Shown: positions 16,981 to 27,300 of the stretch, piece by piece | How the letters are laid out: the number at the start of each line of letters is the position of its first letter | How positions within the stretch are numbered: position 1 is the stretch's first letter | Source of the DNA: Sorangium cellulosum So0157-2 | Lineage (GTDB): Bacteria; Myxococcota_A; Polyangia; Polyangiales; Polyangiaceae | Assembly (NCBI RefSeq): GCF_000418325.1 | Contig: NC_021658.1 | Span: 7,082,001-7,146,000, forward strand | DNA length: 64,000 bases | Direction: 5' to 3' | Position numbers and translations under genes: made by a program | The notes under the pieces: generated by a model | Told to the model about the DNA's origin: nothing | Databases searched by the model: none | Seen by the model: only the letters and a program-made list of their open reading frames with translations

Positions 16981-19900
16981 TCATTTTGCCTCGAACGCCG
17001 GGCCTGACGACGTCGTCTTCGCGGCGAGCAGCGGATTGAGATGCGAGTCGACGATGTGCATGATCTCGCGACTTCGATCGACGAGAAACTCGTGATCTCC
17101 GGGAAGGAGATGCATATAGAAGCGCTCCGTGGTGCGAGATTGTAGATCCTGAACGTCGCTTGGAGGCACGATCACATCGTCCGAGCCGGCGATGGCGACG
17201 ATAGGGACCGCGATCTTCACGGGCGGCTCCTTCGAGTCCCCGGGGGCCGGAGCCATCATCGTGTCTGTGATGACCTTGTCTGCGCGAGCATCGGCCTGAA
17301 CTTGTTGGGTGGATCGCACGAAACCCGCGGCATTTCGGAAGAAGAGCTTGGCTATTATGTCGGTCTCCATCTCCGGGGTGATCTCTGAAGAAGAGATCAA
17401 GCTGCCGCCCAACGTGAAAACGGCCAGCGGAGCCGGTGCGCCGGAACGACTGGCGAGCTCCACGGCTGTCCCCATGACGAACCGGACACCCAGGCTGAAC
17501 CCTACTAACGCAAACGGTGCGTCTGCATAGTGCTGAATCAGCGAGGCCGCCTCTTGGACGTACTTCTTACCAGGCGTGTCCTCGGAGGCGAGGCTGCGAT
17601 CGTGCCACATGGCCACGATTTCCAGATCGCTCCACTCAGGCTTCTCCGACCAGGAACGGAAGCCCTCGGGCGAGCCGCCAGAACCGTGAAAGCAGAAGAG
17701 ACGAGCCCGCGGCTTAACGACAGGACGAAAGCGGAGGACGTGGACGAACGAACCGGCGCTTGCCGTCGATTCGTCCGTGTCCGACCCGCCGCCAAGCCGG
17801 ACGACGAGGGCGTCGTCGAGCAGCCAGCGCGTTATCGCTGCTACCGTTGGGTACGTCCACCCCAAGGCTGCAGGCGCGGCGACGCCCAGCGCAGCCTCGA
17901 TGCGGTTGCGCAGCTCCAGGCTCATCAGCGAGTCCATGCCCATGCTCGAGAGCGGGGCATCCACCTCGATCTTGCCTTCAGGGAGACGCAGCACATGCGA
18001 GACCTGCACGCGCACGACGTCCTGCAGCAGCCCCGCCCGCGCGCTCGGCTCAGCCGAGGCAAGCTGTTCGAGCAGGTCCCGATCCCCGGCGGTCCGATCA
18101 GCGACCGCGCGCTGCGTGGTCACCAGCCGCGACAACCTCCGTGAGGCCGCCGTTGCCGGGTAGAACTCCACCCACTGGCGCGGAGTGATCGGTATCACCC
18201 CCGTCTGCACGCGATCACCCTCGAGCAAGCGCGCCAGAGCGGACAGCCCCTCATCGGGGGTGATGCCCCGCATCCCGCGAGAGATCAGCCGCGCGCCACG
18301 GTTTGCTTGCGCAACGGCCATCCCCACCTCCGTGAACATGCCCCAGTCGATGCTCAGCGCCGGCAGGCCCTGCGCCCTTCGGTGATGCGAAAGGGCGTCG
18401 AGGAAAGCGTTGGCTGCGGCATAGTTGCCCTGGCCTGGCGAGCCGAACAGCCCAGCTGCAGAAGCGTACAGCACGAAGAAGGAAAGAGGCGCATCGCGTG
18501 TCAGCGTGTGCAAGTGCAAGGCTCCCTGGACCTTAGGTCCCATCACCGTGCGGAACCGCGCCGGAGTCTGCTGCATCAGCAGCCCGTCATCCACAAGACC
18601 TGCCGCATGCACGACACCCCGCAGCGGCATCCCCGACGCGGTAACCTCGCGGAGGACCCGCTCGATCTGTGACCGATCGGCGACGTCCGCTTTCGCCACC
18701 GTGACGCGCGCGCCGTGGGCCTCCAGCGCCGCCACGGCGGCTCGCTGCTCTGCGCTCGCCGCACCGGAGCGGCCCACCAACACCAGTTGCCCCGCGCCCC
18801 GCTCGGCCAGCCATCCGGCCACGCGCAGACCGAGCCCACCCAGACCGCCGGTCACAAGGTAGGTGCCGTCCGCGCGGACGGCGACGCTGGATTCGGCCGG
18901 AGCGCGGATCCGCACCTCCGGGTCGTCCAGCGTGAGCACGAGCTTCCCGAGATGCTGTCTTTGCGCCATCCTCCGGAATGCCTCGGCTGCGCGAGAGATC
19001 GGGAAGGTCTCGACCGGCGGTGGCGTGAGGGATCCGCCAACGCGCAACCCCCACCCCAGTGGGCTGATGGGATCGGCTGCGACCAACCCGAACAGCTCGT
19101 CGAGGAGCGCACGGATCCTCGCCGGTTGATCGAGCATCATTCCCCGCAAGTCCACCTGCGAGAAGGAAAAATTCCGTAGGAGCGGCGGCAGCCCAGGCTG
19201 CGTGTCGGGGCAGTCGTCGCGCCTGCCCAGCTTCACAAGGCGACCACAGGCGCGCAGGACCATGAGGCTCTTGTCGATGTGCTCGCCCGAAAGCGAGTCG
19301 AGCACGACGTCCACACCCTCGCCGTCCGTCCATGCATGCACGTCTGCGGCGAACCGGCCCGAGCGGGAATCGCTCACGTACCGCACGCCCAGCGACGCCA
19401 GGTAGGCACGTTTCTCGGGCGTGTCGGCGGTCGCATACACCTCGGCGCCCACGCGCTGCGCCCATCGCACCGCGCAGAGGCCGACACCACCGGCCTCCGC
19501 ATGGATCAGCACCCGCTCCCCCGCCTGCAGGTGGGCGACCTTGTCGAGGGCGTACCAGGCCGTCAAATACGCGAGGGGCATCGCGGCCGCCTCGGTCGCC
19601 GAGAGCCCCAGAGGCCGAGGCAACACCAGCGTGGCCGAGGTGGTGACATGGGTAGCAAATACTCCCGCCGCAAGGGCGATCACCGGCTGGCCCACCACAA
19701 GGCCGTTCACGCCCTCGCCCACAGCGACGATGCGCCCGGCGCACTCGCGTCCGAGCACCGACGGCTCGATTTCTTCTCCAGGCAGGTCATTGGGAGCAAC
19801 GCCCAACGCCAGCTGGATGTCGATCGAGTCGAGCCCCGCCGCTTCGACGGCGATCTCGACCTCGCCCGGACCAGGAGCGCGCCGCCCCGTGGCCCGGAGC

Positions 19901-22900
19901 ACCAGTTGGTCCAGCGCGCCGGGTTCATCGATCTCTAGCCGGAACGGCCTGTCACCGGCGGGCTCGACCTTCTCCCGGCGCTGAGCGTCGGGCAGCCGGT
20001 GGACGAGCCGCGCAACAAACCGCTCGCCACCGCGCAGCGCGACCTCCTCCTCGGCATCATCTGCAAGTAGCTCGGCCAGCAAAGCATCGGCTTCCCCTTC
20101 AGGCTGGGCTGGATCGAGGTCGACGCTGATACAGCGCAGCTCGGCGTGCTCCAAGGCGATGGTGCGGCCCAGCCCCAACAGCGGCGCTTGCACCACGGAG
20201 ACGTCGCCGGCGGCGGCCGCCTGAGCCCCGCGGGTCAAGAGCCACAGCCGCGGCGCATTTCGGAGGTCCATGCCGACCAGGGCTTGCACCAGGGAGAGCA
20301 CGCTGTCGCAGCCACGCATCAGCGCCGACTCGAGGGCATCGGCATCGACATCTGGGCTCCGGGGCGCGTCGAGCGCGCCCTGCGCCCCGAGCCCCGGGTC
20401 GAGCTGGCCGCCCCCGTCGAGGCTGCTGAGGTGCACCACGGCCGTCGGGGCCTGGCCGTCGAACGCGTTGGCCAGGAGCGCGCGCATTCCTGCGGCGCTC
20501 GTGTCGTCCCCCGTGGCGTGCACGACGACATGGCCGGCGGCCTTCAGCGCTGAGCACAACGAGAGCCCGAGCCCGCCACCCTCGCCGAGCAGCAGCCACC
20601 GGCCGGCTGTGATCTTGGGCCCACCGAGCGCCGCGGGCTCCCAATCCAGCTCCAGGAACCAGTCGTCTGCTTCGCGCCGGCGTACACCGCTCGCAAGCCG
20701 CTCCACCACCAGCCCGGAGACCTCGGCGACCACCGCGCCCGTACCGTCCATCAACTCAAAGTCGGCGCTCCACCGGCTGGGGGCCTGTTGACCATCGCTC
20801 ACGACGCGCGCATGGCACCATAGCTCCCCAGGAGACCGCTGGAACAGCCGCACCGAGCCCACCTCCACCGGCGCCCACGGCGCCGCCTCATCGCGATCGG
20901 CGAACGCGCCAACAATCATTTGGACGCACGCGTCCAGCAGCACCGGATGCAGCTGGTAGGCTGTGGCGGAGCCGGCGGCCTCAGGCAGTCTCACCCTGCC
21001 CAGCGCCTCGCCCTCACCCCGCCACAGCTCGGCGAGCCCCCGCAACGCCGGGCCGTATCGAAGCCCCATCTCGGCGAGCGCCCCATAGGTAGCCGCAGCG
21101 GGCACGGCGGCATGAAGCCGGGCGCGCAGGGCGGCGAGGTCCAACCTCGCCGGGGTCTCGGCGCGCCCGACCCGGCGCAGCACGCCGCGGGCGTGGATCC
21201 GGAAGGACGCGCGACGTTCACCCGGCCCCCGACTCGCTATCTGGAACCGTAGCCGTCCCGGTCGCTCCTCGGTCGTCACCACCTGGACCGGTACCGCCGT
21301 ATCGCCCGCGAAGGTCAGCGTCTCGATGAGCACCACATCCGTGACCTGGATCGGTCCATCGCCCAAGATCTCGGCCCCCGACGACAGCGCCATCTCCAGG
21401 TACCCGGCGCGAGGAAACACGACCTCCCCCTGCGCCCGGTGCTCGCCGAGCCACGGCAGCCGCTTTCGGTCCAGCGTCGTCTCCCACAGGCGCAGATCGG
21501 CATGGGTCGACACGGAAAAGACTTCACCCAGAAGGGGGTGGCCCCCCGCCTGAGCACGGCCGATGCCGTCCGCCTCACCATCGACCGGCGCTTCGATCCA
21601 GTAACGCTCGCGCTGCCAGGGATAGGTTGGCAGCGGTACCCGCCGTCCGCCCGAAGGGAAGACTCCCGACCAGGTGACCGATCCACCGACGACCCAGAAC
21701 CCACCCAGCGCCTCCAGCGCGCTCGCAGCCTCGTCACGCCCGGCGCGCGACGCTGGCAGCAGCACCGGCCTGGCATCCGGCAGGCAGGCCGGCAAAAGGC
21801 CGAGCAGCGCCGGCTTCGGGCCCACCTCGACGAAGATGCCCGCACCGGCCGCGTGCAGCGCCTTCACGCCGTCCGCGAAGCGCACCGCCTCTCGCGCGTG
21901 ACGCACCCAGTAACCCGGCGCGCACACCTCATCCGTGCAGGGCTTCCCGCTCAGGTTGCTCACCAGCGCCATCGAAGGCCGCCGATACGTCACCGACTCC
22001 GCCACCCGCCGGAGCGCCTCCAGCATCGGATCCATGAGCGGCGAGTGGAACGCGTGCGAGACATGCAGCGGTTTGGTTCGCGCCCCCCGCGCCGCGAACG
22101 CCGCCGCGATCTGCTGCACGAATTTCTCGGCGCCCGCGATCACCACCTGCTCCGGCCCATTGACTGCCGCGATCGACACCGACGCTGCGTGCGGCGCCAC
22201 CGCGGCAGCCACGTCGGCCTCCGGCGCGGCGATCGATACCATCGCACCGCCGGCCGGCAGCGCCTGCATCAACCGGCCGCGCGCAACCACCAAGCGCACG
22301 GCGTCCTCGAGGGAGAACACACCCGCCACGCAGGCGGCCACCAGCTCGCCGAGGCTATGGCCAGCGACGAGCTCCGGCTCCACGCCCCACGACCGGAAGA
22401 GCGCGGCCAGCGCGTACTCCAGCGCAAAGAGCGCCGGCTGGGTGAACGCCGTCTGGTCCAGCAACGACGACCTGCTGCTGCCCGGCTCGGCCCACATCAC
22501 CTCGCAGAGCGGCTGATGGAGCTCCCGGTCGAAGAGCGTGACGCACCGGTCGAAGGTCTCGCGGAACGCCGGCCACGCCTCCCACAACCCACGGCCCATG
22601 CCCGGCACCTGCGCGCCCTGCCCGGCGAACAGGAAGGCGAGCTTGCCGGGCGAGGAAGCGGCCCTGCCGCGCGCCGCGCCTGCCGGGGTCTGCCCCTGCG
22701 CCGCAACCTCCAGCGCGCTTCGCAGCGCCTCGCGCGAGGTCGCCGCCACCGCGAGCCGGTGCTCCATCGGGCTACGCGTCGCTACCAGGCTGAACGCGAC
22801 GTCTCCGAGGCCCTGCTCCGGGTACGCGGCGATGTGCGCTGAGAGCCGCGCCGCCTGTGCGTCCAGCGCGGCGGCGCTCTTCGCCGACAGCACCAAAAGC

Positions 22901-24300
22901 TCTGCTGAGCGCCCCGGCGTCGCCGGTGCGAGCACCGTGGCCGGCGCCTCCTCCAGCACGACATGGACGTTGGTGCCGCTGAGGCCGAACGCGCTCACCC
23001 CCGCGAAGCGCGGTCGGCCCGCCCGCGGCCACGGCACCGGCTCCGTCGCCAGCGCGAGCGCGGTCCCCTCGATCCGGATCCGCGGATTGAGCGTGTGGAA
23101 ATGGAGGTTTCGCGGGATCAGTTCGTGGTGCAGAGCCAGCGCCGCCTTGATCAAACCCGCCACGCCTGCAGCGCCCTCCAGGTGGCCGAGGTTGGTCTTC
23201 ACTGCGCCCAGCACGCAGCGGCTCCCATCGGCCCGCGCCGGCCCCATCACGGCGCGCAGCGCATCGACCTCGATCGGGTCGCCGAGCGAGGTCCCCGTTC
23301 CGTGGGTCTCGACATAACCAATGGCCCCGGCGTCGACGCGAGCGCTCTGCAGCGCCTCGCGCAAGAGCGCCTCCTGAGCGAGCACATTGGGTGCCATCAA
23401 CCCTGTCGACCGGCCATCCTGATTCATGGCCGAACCCCGGATCAGAGCCCAGATCCGATCGCCATGTCGCTGGGCGTCGGAGAGCCGTTTGAGCACGACC
23501 ATACCGCAGCCCTCCCCACGGACGAACCCGTTGGCCGAGGCGTCGAATGTCCGGCAGTGGCCATCGGGCGACAGCGCCTGGATGCGCCCCAGCATTATCA
23601 TCGTCTTGGACGAAAGGAGCATGTTGACGCCTCCCGCCAGCGCGAGATCGCTCTCGCGAGCGCGCAGGCTGCGGCAGGCAAGGTGGATGGCCACGAGCGA
23701 CGACGAGCAGGCCGTGTCGACGGTCAGGCAGGGTCCCTGCAGCCCTAGCGTATAAGACAACCGTCCGGCGGCGACGCTGAGCGTATTGCCGGTGATGTCG
23801 TACGCGTCCTGCTCCTCGCGCCGCTGTTGCGCAACGGTATGCGAGTAGTCGCTGCTGCATGCGCCCAGGAATACCCCGGTGCGGCTGCCGTCGAGGGACC
23901 GGGGTGCGATGCCGGCGTCCTCGAGCCCTTCCCAGGTGACCTCCAGCAGCAGACGTTGCTGAGGATCGAGCGACCGCGCCTCCCGAGGCGAGGTGCCAAA
24001 GAACGCGGCGTCGAAGCCGTCCACCGCCTCGGTGAGCAGTCCGGCCCAGCGCGGCACCTCCTCACTGGGATGGACCCCGACCAGCGCCCAGCGCCGGTCG
24101 AGCGGCTGGACCGCGTCTCGGCCTGAGTCGAGCAGCTCCCAGAATGCCTCCGGAGTGTCCGCTCCGCCGGGGAAGCGGCAGCCAATGCCTATGATGGCGA
24201 TCGGCTCGGTCCGCTCTTGCTCCAAAGACGCGTTCTTTTTCGCAAGCTTGTCCATGAGCAGAAGGGCATGCTCAAGCTTCCCGGCATTCGTGGTCGCCAT
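16981..24300 (-). CDS. epoF: Epothilone PKS EpoF: module 9 plus thioesterase
   Basis: 2439 aa, the exact length of EpoF. Domain order: N-terminal docking helix (1-30), KS (about 32-455, Cys198 in DTACSSS), AT (about 555-880, GHSLGE and HAFH, malonyl type), DH (about 920-1150, HRAQGEVVFP intact), ER (about 1450-1780), KR (about 1810-1995, TGGLGGLG and QGNYAAAN), ACP (about 2090-2160, GMDSLMS) and TE (about 2200-2430, nucleophile in GFSLG, His in PGDHEF). It adds the last malonate, reduces C3 to the alcohol, and the TE closes the 16-membered lactone. The ER is degenerate: the usual LNF and Tyr positions read LDS and VAP, and the GKTD segment reads GRRD. The DH looks intact although C3 keeps its hydroxyl. 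The start lies 14 nt after the epoE stop with GAGGGAG upstream. Confidence 0.96.
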   Translation of the reverse strand: MATTNAGKLEHALLLMDKLAKKNASLEQERTEPIAIIGIGCRFPGGADTPEAFWELLDSGRDAVQPLDRRWALVGVHPSEEVPRWAGLLTEAVDGFDAAFFGTSPREARSLDPQQRLLLEVTWEGLEDAGIAPRSLDGSRTGVFLGACSSDYSHTVAQQRREEQDAYDITGNTLSVAAGRLSYTLGLQGPCLTVDTACSSSLVAIHLACRSLRARESDLALAGGVNMLLSSKTMIMLGRIQALSPDGHCRTFDASANGFVRGEGCGMVVLKRLSDAQRHGDRIWALIRGSAMNQDGRSTGLMAPNVLAQEALLREALQSARVDAGAIGYVETHGTGTSLGDPIEVDALRAVMGPARADGSRCVLGAVKTNLGHLEGAAGVAGLIKAALALHHELIPRNLHFHTLNPRIRIEGTALALATEPVPWPRAGRPRFAGVSAFGLSGTNVHVVLEEAPATVLAPATPGRSAELLVLSAKSAAALDAQAARLSAHIAAYPEQGLGDVAFSLVATRSPMEHRLAVAATSREALRSALEVAAQGQTPAGAARGRAASSPGKLAFLFAGQGAQVPGMGRGLWEAWPAFRETFDRCVTLFDRELHQPLCEVMWAEPGSSRSSLLDQTAFTQPALFALEYALAALFRSWGVEPELVAGHSLGELVAACVAGVFSLEDAVRLVVARGRLMQALPAGGAMVSIAAPEADVAAAVAPHAASVSIAAVNGPEQVVIAGAEKFVQQIAAAFAARGARTKPLHVSHAFHSPLMDPMLEALRRVAESVTYRRPSMALVSNLSGKPCTDEVCAPGYWVRHAREAVRFADGVKALHAAGAGIFVEVGPKPALLGLLPACLPDARPVLLPASRAGRDEAASALEALGGFWVVGGSVTWSGVFPSGGRRVPLPTYPWQRERYWIEAPVDGEADGIGRAQAGGHPLLGEVFSVSTHADLRLWETTLDRKRLPWLGEHRAQGEVVFPRAGYLEMALSSGAEILGDGPIQVTDVVLIETLTFAGDTAVPVQVVTTEERPGRLRFQIASRGPGERRASFRIHARGVLRRVGRAETPARLDLAALRARLHAAVPAAATYGALAEMGLRYGPALRGLAELWRGEGEALGRVRLPEAAGSATAYQLHPVLLDACVQMIVGAFADRDEAAPWAPVEVGSVRLFQRSPGELWCHARVVSDGQQAPSRWSADFELMDGTGAVVAEVSGLVVERLASGVRRREADDWFLELDWEPAALGGPKITAGRWLLLGEGGGLGLSLCSALKAAGHVVVHATGDDTSAAGMRALLANAFDGQAPTAVVHLSSLDGGGQLDPGLGAQGALDAPRSPDVDADALESALMRGCDSVLSLVQALVGMDLRNAPRLWLLTRGAQAAAAGDVSVVQAPLLGLGRTIALEHAELRCISVDLDPAQPEGEADALLAELLADDAEEEVALRGGERFVARLVHRLPDAQRREKVEPAGDRPFRLEIDEPGALDQLVLRATGRRAPGPGEVEIAVEAAGLDSIDIQLALGVAPNDLPGEEIEPSVLGRECAGRIVAVGEGVNGLVVGQPVIALAAGVFATHVTTSATLVLPRPLGLSATEAAAMPLAYLTAWYALDKVAHLQAGERVLIHAEAGGVGLCAVRWAQRVGAEVYATADTPEKRAYLASLGVRYVSDSRSGRFAADVHAWTDGEGVDVVLDSLSGEHIDKSLMVLRACGRLVKLGRRDDCPDTQPGLPPLLRNFSFSQVDLRGMMLDQPARIRALLDELFGLVAADPISPLGWGLRVGGSLTPPPVETFPISRAAEAFRRMAQRQHLGKLVLTLDDPEVRIRAPAESSVAVRADGTYLVTGGLGGLGLRVAGWLAERGAGQLVLVGRSGAASAEQRAAVAALEAHGARVTVAKADVADRSQIERVLREVTASGMPLRGVVHAAGLVDDGLLMQQTPARFRTVMGPKVQGALHLHTLTRDAPLSFFVLYASAAGLFGSPGQGNYAAANAFLDALSHHRRAQGLPALSIDWGMFTEVGMAVAQANRGARLISRGMRGITPDEGLSALARLLEGDRVQTGVIPITPRQWVEFYPATAASRRLSRLVTTQRAVADRTAGDRDLLEQLASAEPSARAGLLQDVVRVQVSHVLRLPEGKIEVDAPLSSMGMDSLMSLELRNRIEAALGVAAPAALGWTYPTVAAITRWLLDDALVVRLGGGSDTDESTASAGSFVHVLRFRPVVKPRARLFCFHGSGGSPEGFRSWSEKPEWSDLEIVAMWHDRSLASEDTPGKKYVQEAASLIQHYADAPFALVGFSLGVRFVMGTAVELASRSGAPAPLAVFTLGGSLISSSEITPEMETDIIAKLFFRNAAGFVRSTQQVQADARADKVITDTMMAPAPGDSKEPPVKIAVPIVAIAGSDDVIVPPSDVQDLQSRTTERFYMHLLPGDHEFLVDRSREIMHIVDSHLNPLLAAKTTSSGPAFEAK

Positions 24301-24314
24301 ACTCCCTCGGTCCC

Positions 24315-27300
24315 TTACTCACCAACGATCTGCGCGAGCTGCGCCAGCTTTTCGGCGAGCAACGCGTCCTTCTGCTCGTCCGTCATACCCAGCAGAGCCT
24401 CGAGATCTGCGGCATCGTTCTCGAAGCTCTTCTCCCGCTCGGTGGCCGGAGCGTGGGTCGCGCCGGCGTTCGGAAACAGAATGTCTAGCAAGTTCCCGCT
24501 CAGAGCTGCTACGGTAGGGTAGGTCCATAGCAGGGTCGCCGGCACGGTGATGCCGAGCGCGGCCTCGATGCGGTTGCGGAGCTCCAGGCCTATCAGCGAG
24601 TCCATGCCGAGATTGCTGAACGGCACGTGCCGCTCGATCCTCGCCGGCGGAAGGCGCAGCCCCCGCCCCAACAGCTCGCTCAAGTGCTTCTCCAGAATCA
24701 ACTGACGATCTTCGGGCCTGCCGCTCTGCAGCGCCTCGCGCAGGTTCGATGCGTTCGACGCGCCTCGGTCGGCGCGGTCACGCTCCTTCATCAACTCCGC
24801 CCACAGCGCCAATCGGGCCGCATTGGGATAGAAATCCAGCCACTGGCGCAGATTCAGCCGCATCACCCCTACCTGCGCCCTGGGTTGTGCGAGCAAGCGC
24901 CCGAGCGCCGCCGCTCCCTGCTCCAGCGTGAGACCTTCCATCCCCCGGTATTCGAGCCGTGCTCCGCCGTCGTTCGGGGTCGCCGGCGATGATGCTTCGA
25001 AGAGCAATCCCCAGTTGATGCTCATCGCTGTAAGGCCCAGCCTACACCGGTGATGCGCGATGGCGTCCAAGAAGGCGTCACCGGCGGCGCGGCTCCCCTG
25101 TCCGGGCAAGCCCAGAAGCGAGGTGCCCGAGGAGTACAGGACGAAGAAGTCCAGCGATCTATCCCTGGTCAGCGCGTGCAGGTTCCACGCTCCGAGCACC
25201 TTGGGATACATCCACTCCTTGAAGCGATGGGCATCCAGCTCCAGCATCGAGGAGTCGACCTGGAAGGTCCCGTCCACGTACACGATCCCCCGAAGCGGCG
25301 GCATCGACGGTTCGATCTTCGAGAGGAGCCGAGCGACATCGTCGCGCCGAGCCACGTCGGCCTCCACGATCTGCACCTCCGCGCCAGCCTCGGCCATGGA
25401 CCGGAGGGCATCCCGGGAGGCCTCGGAAGCGCCGCCGCGATCCACGAGCACCACATGGCGGGCCCCCTGCATCACCATCCATTGCGCAACCGAGAGCCCC
25501 ACTCTCCCCATGCCATCGGTGATCACATAACTGCCGTCCGCCCGGATGCCGCGATCCGTAGCAGGCTTGCCGGAAAAGGAGCTCCGCACGAGGCGCGCCA
25601 CGTAGCGGCCATCCGAGCGCAATGCGATCTGGTCCTCTCTGTCGCTCGCCCCGAGCTCCACCGCCAGTGCAGCTGCGTCCTCTGGAGACGGCGCCGGGTT
25701 CACGTCCACGAGCGTGCACCGCAGCTCTGGATGCTCGAGCGCGAGCGTCCGACCGAGGCCCCACACCGGCGCCTGCGCCACCGAGGCCGCTGCGTCCTCC
25801 GCGCCCACCGCATGCACGGCGCGGGTCAAGAGCCAAAGTCGCGGCATGTTGCGCCACCTCCGGCGCACCAGCGCCTGCACCAGAGAAAGCGCGCTCAGGC
25901 TCCCCAGGAGTTGATCGGCCTGAAGCGACTCCCCTGTCGTCCTCTCCCCTGCTGCCGTCGCATCAAGGCTCCACATATGCACTACCGCGCGACAAATCCG
26001 GTCCTCGCCGAATGCATCGCGGAGCAGGGTATGAAAGCCATCTGACTGCGCCGGATCGACTTGATACAGCCCCGGCGCGAGGCAGGCGTATTCCGTACCC
26101 ACGATGACGCGCACGCACGCCTCGCCTCGCCCTTCCAGCAGCGATACGAGCGCAGCGCCTGTCCCGCCCTGGTCCATCAGCACGAGCCAAGCCCCCGCGG
26201 AGGAAGAAGACGCGGCTGCCGGAGCCTCTGGTATAGGGTCTTTGCGCTGCCATTCCAACGCGTACAACCACTCTTCCCGCGGGTCCCGCGGCGCGAAAGC
26301 AGAAGCCTCGAGCTGCGGCAGGCGAAGCCCCTGAACCTCTGCCACGACCTGCCCGGTGTCGTCGAACAGGAGCAGATCTCCAGCGAGCGCCTTCGTGAAC
26401 GCGTCTCCACCGGTACGCAATCGACCGTGGACCCAGACCTGCCGGCCCGGCCGGCGGTGGAAGTACATTCTCTCCAACGCCATCCGATGGACGACGTCAG
26501 CGGAGCCATCGGCCCATTCCTGCCGTACTGCACGCGCGGCCGGCGATTCGGTCGCCGACTCACCGGAACTGTCACAGGCGGCTCCTGCTATGCCCGGCGC
26601 GCGCGAGAGGATCACGTGCTGTCCGAGGATCCCCGCCGGAGATCCGTCGCCTGGCAGACTCACGGCGTCCGCAAAGCCTACCCGGCGCAGGAGGTCACAC
26701 CAGGTCCGAGCAGGCAGGAGCGGATGGTCGGTACGAAGATCATCTTCGTACTTCTGCCACCCCTCAATCAATCCCGTGGTGATATCGAACCAGATCGGAT
26801 GCCCTGTGCCCTCGACCAGCACCAGAAGGCCTCCGGGCGCGAGCAACGACAGGAGACGCTTCGCCGTGGCTCTTATATCGCGGGTCGCATGGATGACGTT
26901 GGCCGCGACGATGACGTCGAACTTCTGATGTGCGTATCCCTGGCCAGCTGGCTCCTGGTCGATATCCAGAATGCCATACTTCAGGAATGGATGATCTCGA
27001 AATTTTTGCTCCGCACGAGCAAGGAAGAGCGGAGAAACATCGGTAAAATGGTACTCTGTCCGGTCAGGCAGCAACACCGGGAGGACGGTGGCGGTGGTCG
27101 CGCCCGTCCCTGCTCCGATCTCCAAGATGCTGAACATTCCCGACGGTGCTACCACCCGCGCCGCCGACTCGACGACACCGCGCACGATGCCGTTCGAGTA
27201 ACGGGCGATGGGCGAATCTTGATAGATTCGCTCCGCCATATCGAACGAGCCACCAGGGAAGAGGATCTCGAGCGCGAGCGTCTTACCGGTCAATACGTCC

